A stretch of DNA of 23,357 bases from Prevotella sp. UBA6994 (GTDB lineage: Bacteria > Bacteroidota > Bacteroidia > Bacteroidales > Bacteroidaceae), in assembly GCA_002449845.1 (NCBI GenBank), contig DJXW01000045.1:1-23357 (forward strand). Reading direction: 5' to 3'. A model generated the notes under the pieces. It made no database searches, had not been told where the DNA came from, and saw only the letters and a list, made by a program, of their open reading frames with translations. Both the position numbers and the translations under genes were made by a program. Positions 23,216 to 23,357 of this stretch are shown here, in pieces. How positions within the stretch are numbered: position 1 is the first letter of the stretch; each line of letters begins with the position of its first letter.

Positions 23216-23253
23216 AAAAAAGGTCCCCGCAGGCTCATTCGTCTGCGGGGACC
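23216..23253 (-). terminator. Strong rho-independent terminator of the rRNA operon
   Basis: GGTCCCCGCAG (23222-23232) and CTGCGGGGACC (23243-23253) form a perfect 11-bp GC-rich stem with a 10-nt loop. On the minus strand six T residues follow directly (23221-23216). It lies about 25 nt downstream of the 5S 3' end. A small extra hairpin GGGC/GCCC (23258-23270) sits between them. Confidence 0.92.
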
Positions 23254-23276
23254 GACAGGGCTCTGTGCCCAGATGA

Positions 23277-23357
23277 GAAAGGGGCGGCCTCCTACTCTCC
23301 CGCATTGCATCGCAGTACCATCGGCGCAGGCGGGCTTAACTTCTCTGTTCGGGATGG
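23277..23357 (-). rRNA. rrf: 5S ribosomal RNA (partial, 5' part outside window)
   Basis: The minus strand reads CCATCCCGAACAGAGAAGTT, then AAGCCCGCCTGCGCCGATGG and TACTGCGATGC, closing with GGGAGAGTAGG. These are the conserved 3' two thirds of bacterial 5S rRNA. The exact 3' end is estimated to within a few bases. A strong terminator follows, so this is the end of an rRNA operon transcribed toward the polymerase gene. Confidence 0.93.

Noticed and set aside
23143..23310. 56-codon upstream extension of the polymerase reading frame
   Set aside because: It would start inside the 5S gene and run through the rRNA terminator. The family N-terminus begins at the ATG at 23142.

Overview
This 23.4-kb window looks chromosomal and comes from a member of the Bacteroidales, most likely a Prevotella-type (Prevotellaceae) gut or rumen bacterium. 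Four things point there. Type I signal peptides end in Ala with Gln as the first mature residue. Promoters carry the Bacteroidota -7 element TAnnTTTG. Conserved small families such as DUF4230 and DUF4890-like proteins are present. One secreted esterase ends in a Prevotella-style C-terminal sorting tail. The window closes with part of a 5S rRNA gene on the minus strand.

Left block (1-4938, all minus strand): a compact restriction-modification and Fic cassette. In transcription order it has a 66-residue HTH controller-like protein, a 214-residue protein of unknown function, an AccI-like PD-(D/E)xK restriction endonuclease, a gamma-class N6-adenine methyltransferase, a 37-codon ORF, and a Fic-domain protein that runs off the window. 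An imperfect palindrome between the controller and the next gene is a candidate operator. About 500 bp of non-coding DNA follows (4939-5434) and contains a short tandem array of 22-bp hairpin-forming repeats.

Middle block (5435-9565): two minus-strand envelope proteins (a lipoprotein and a periplasmic DUF4890-like protein with a good intrinsic terminator), then a plus-strand run of two overlapping DUF4230 genes and an AGCS-family sodium:amino-acid symporter.

Carbohydrate block (9610-21173, all plus strand): six secreted enzymes that together look aimed at esterified pectic side chains (arabinan and galactan of rhamnogalacturonan I). They are a CE7 acetyl esterase with duplicated N-terminal modules, a three-domain GH53 galactanase-esterase-esterase, a GH51 arabinofuranosidase carrying two accessory beta-sandwich modules, two paralogous type-B carboxylesterases, and a small hydrolase resembling cinnamoyl/feruloyl esterases. 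The six genes hold two glycosidase and six esterase-type catalytic domains. No SusC/SusD pair or sensor-regulator is present in the window. My reading is that the esterases strip acetyl and perhaps feruloyl groups so that the galactanase and arabinofuranosidase can act. This esterase-heavy locus, and above all the three-domain protein, is the most unusual content here.

Right end (21230-23357, minus strand): a Y-family translesion DNA polymerase with a beta-clamp-binding motif, translationally coupled to a YolD-like small protein, lies just downstream of an rRNA operon whose 5S gene and strong intrinsic terminator are visible.
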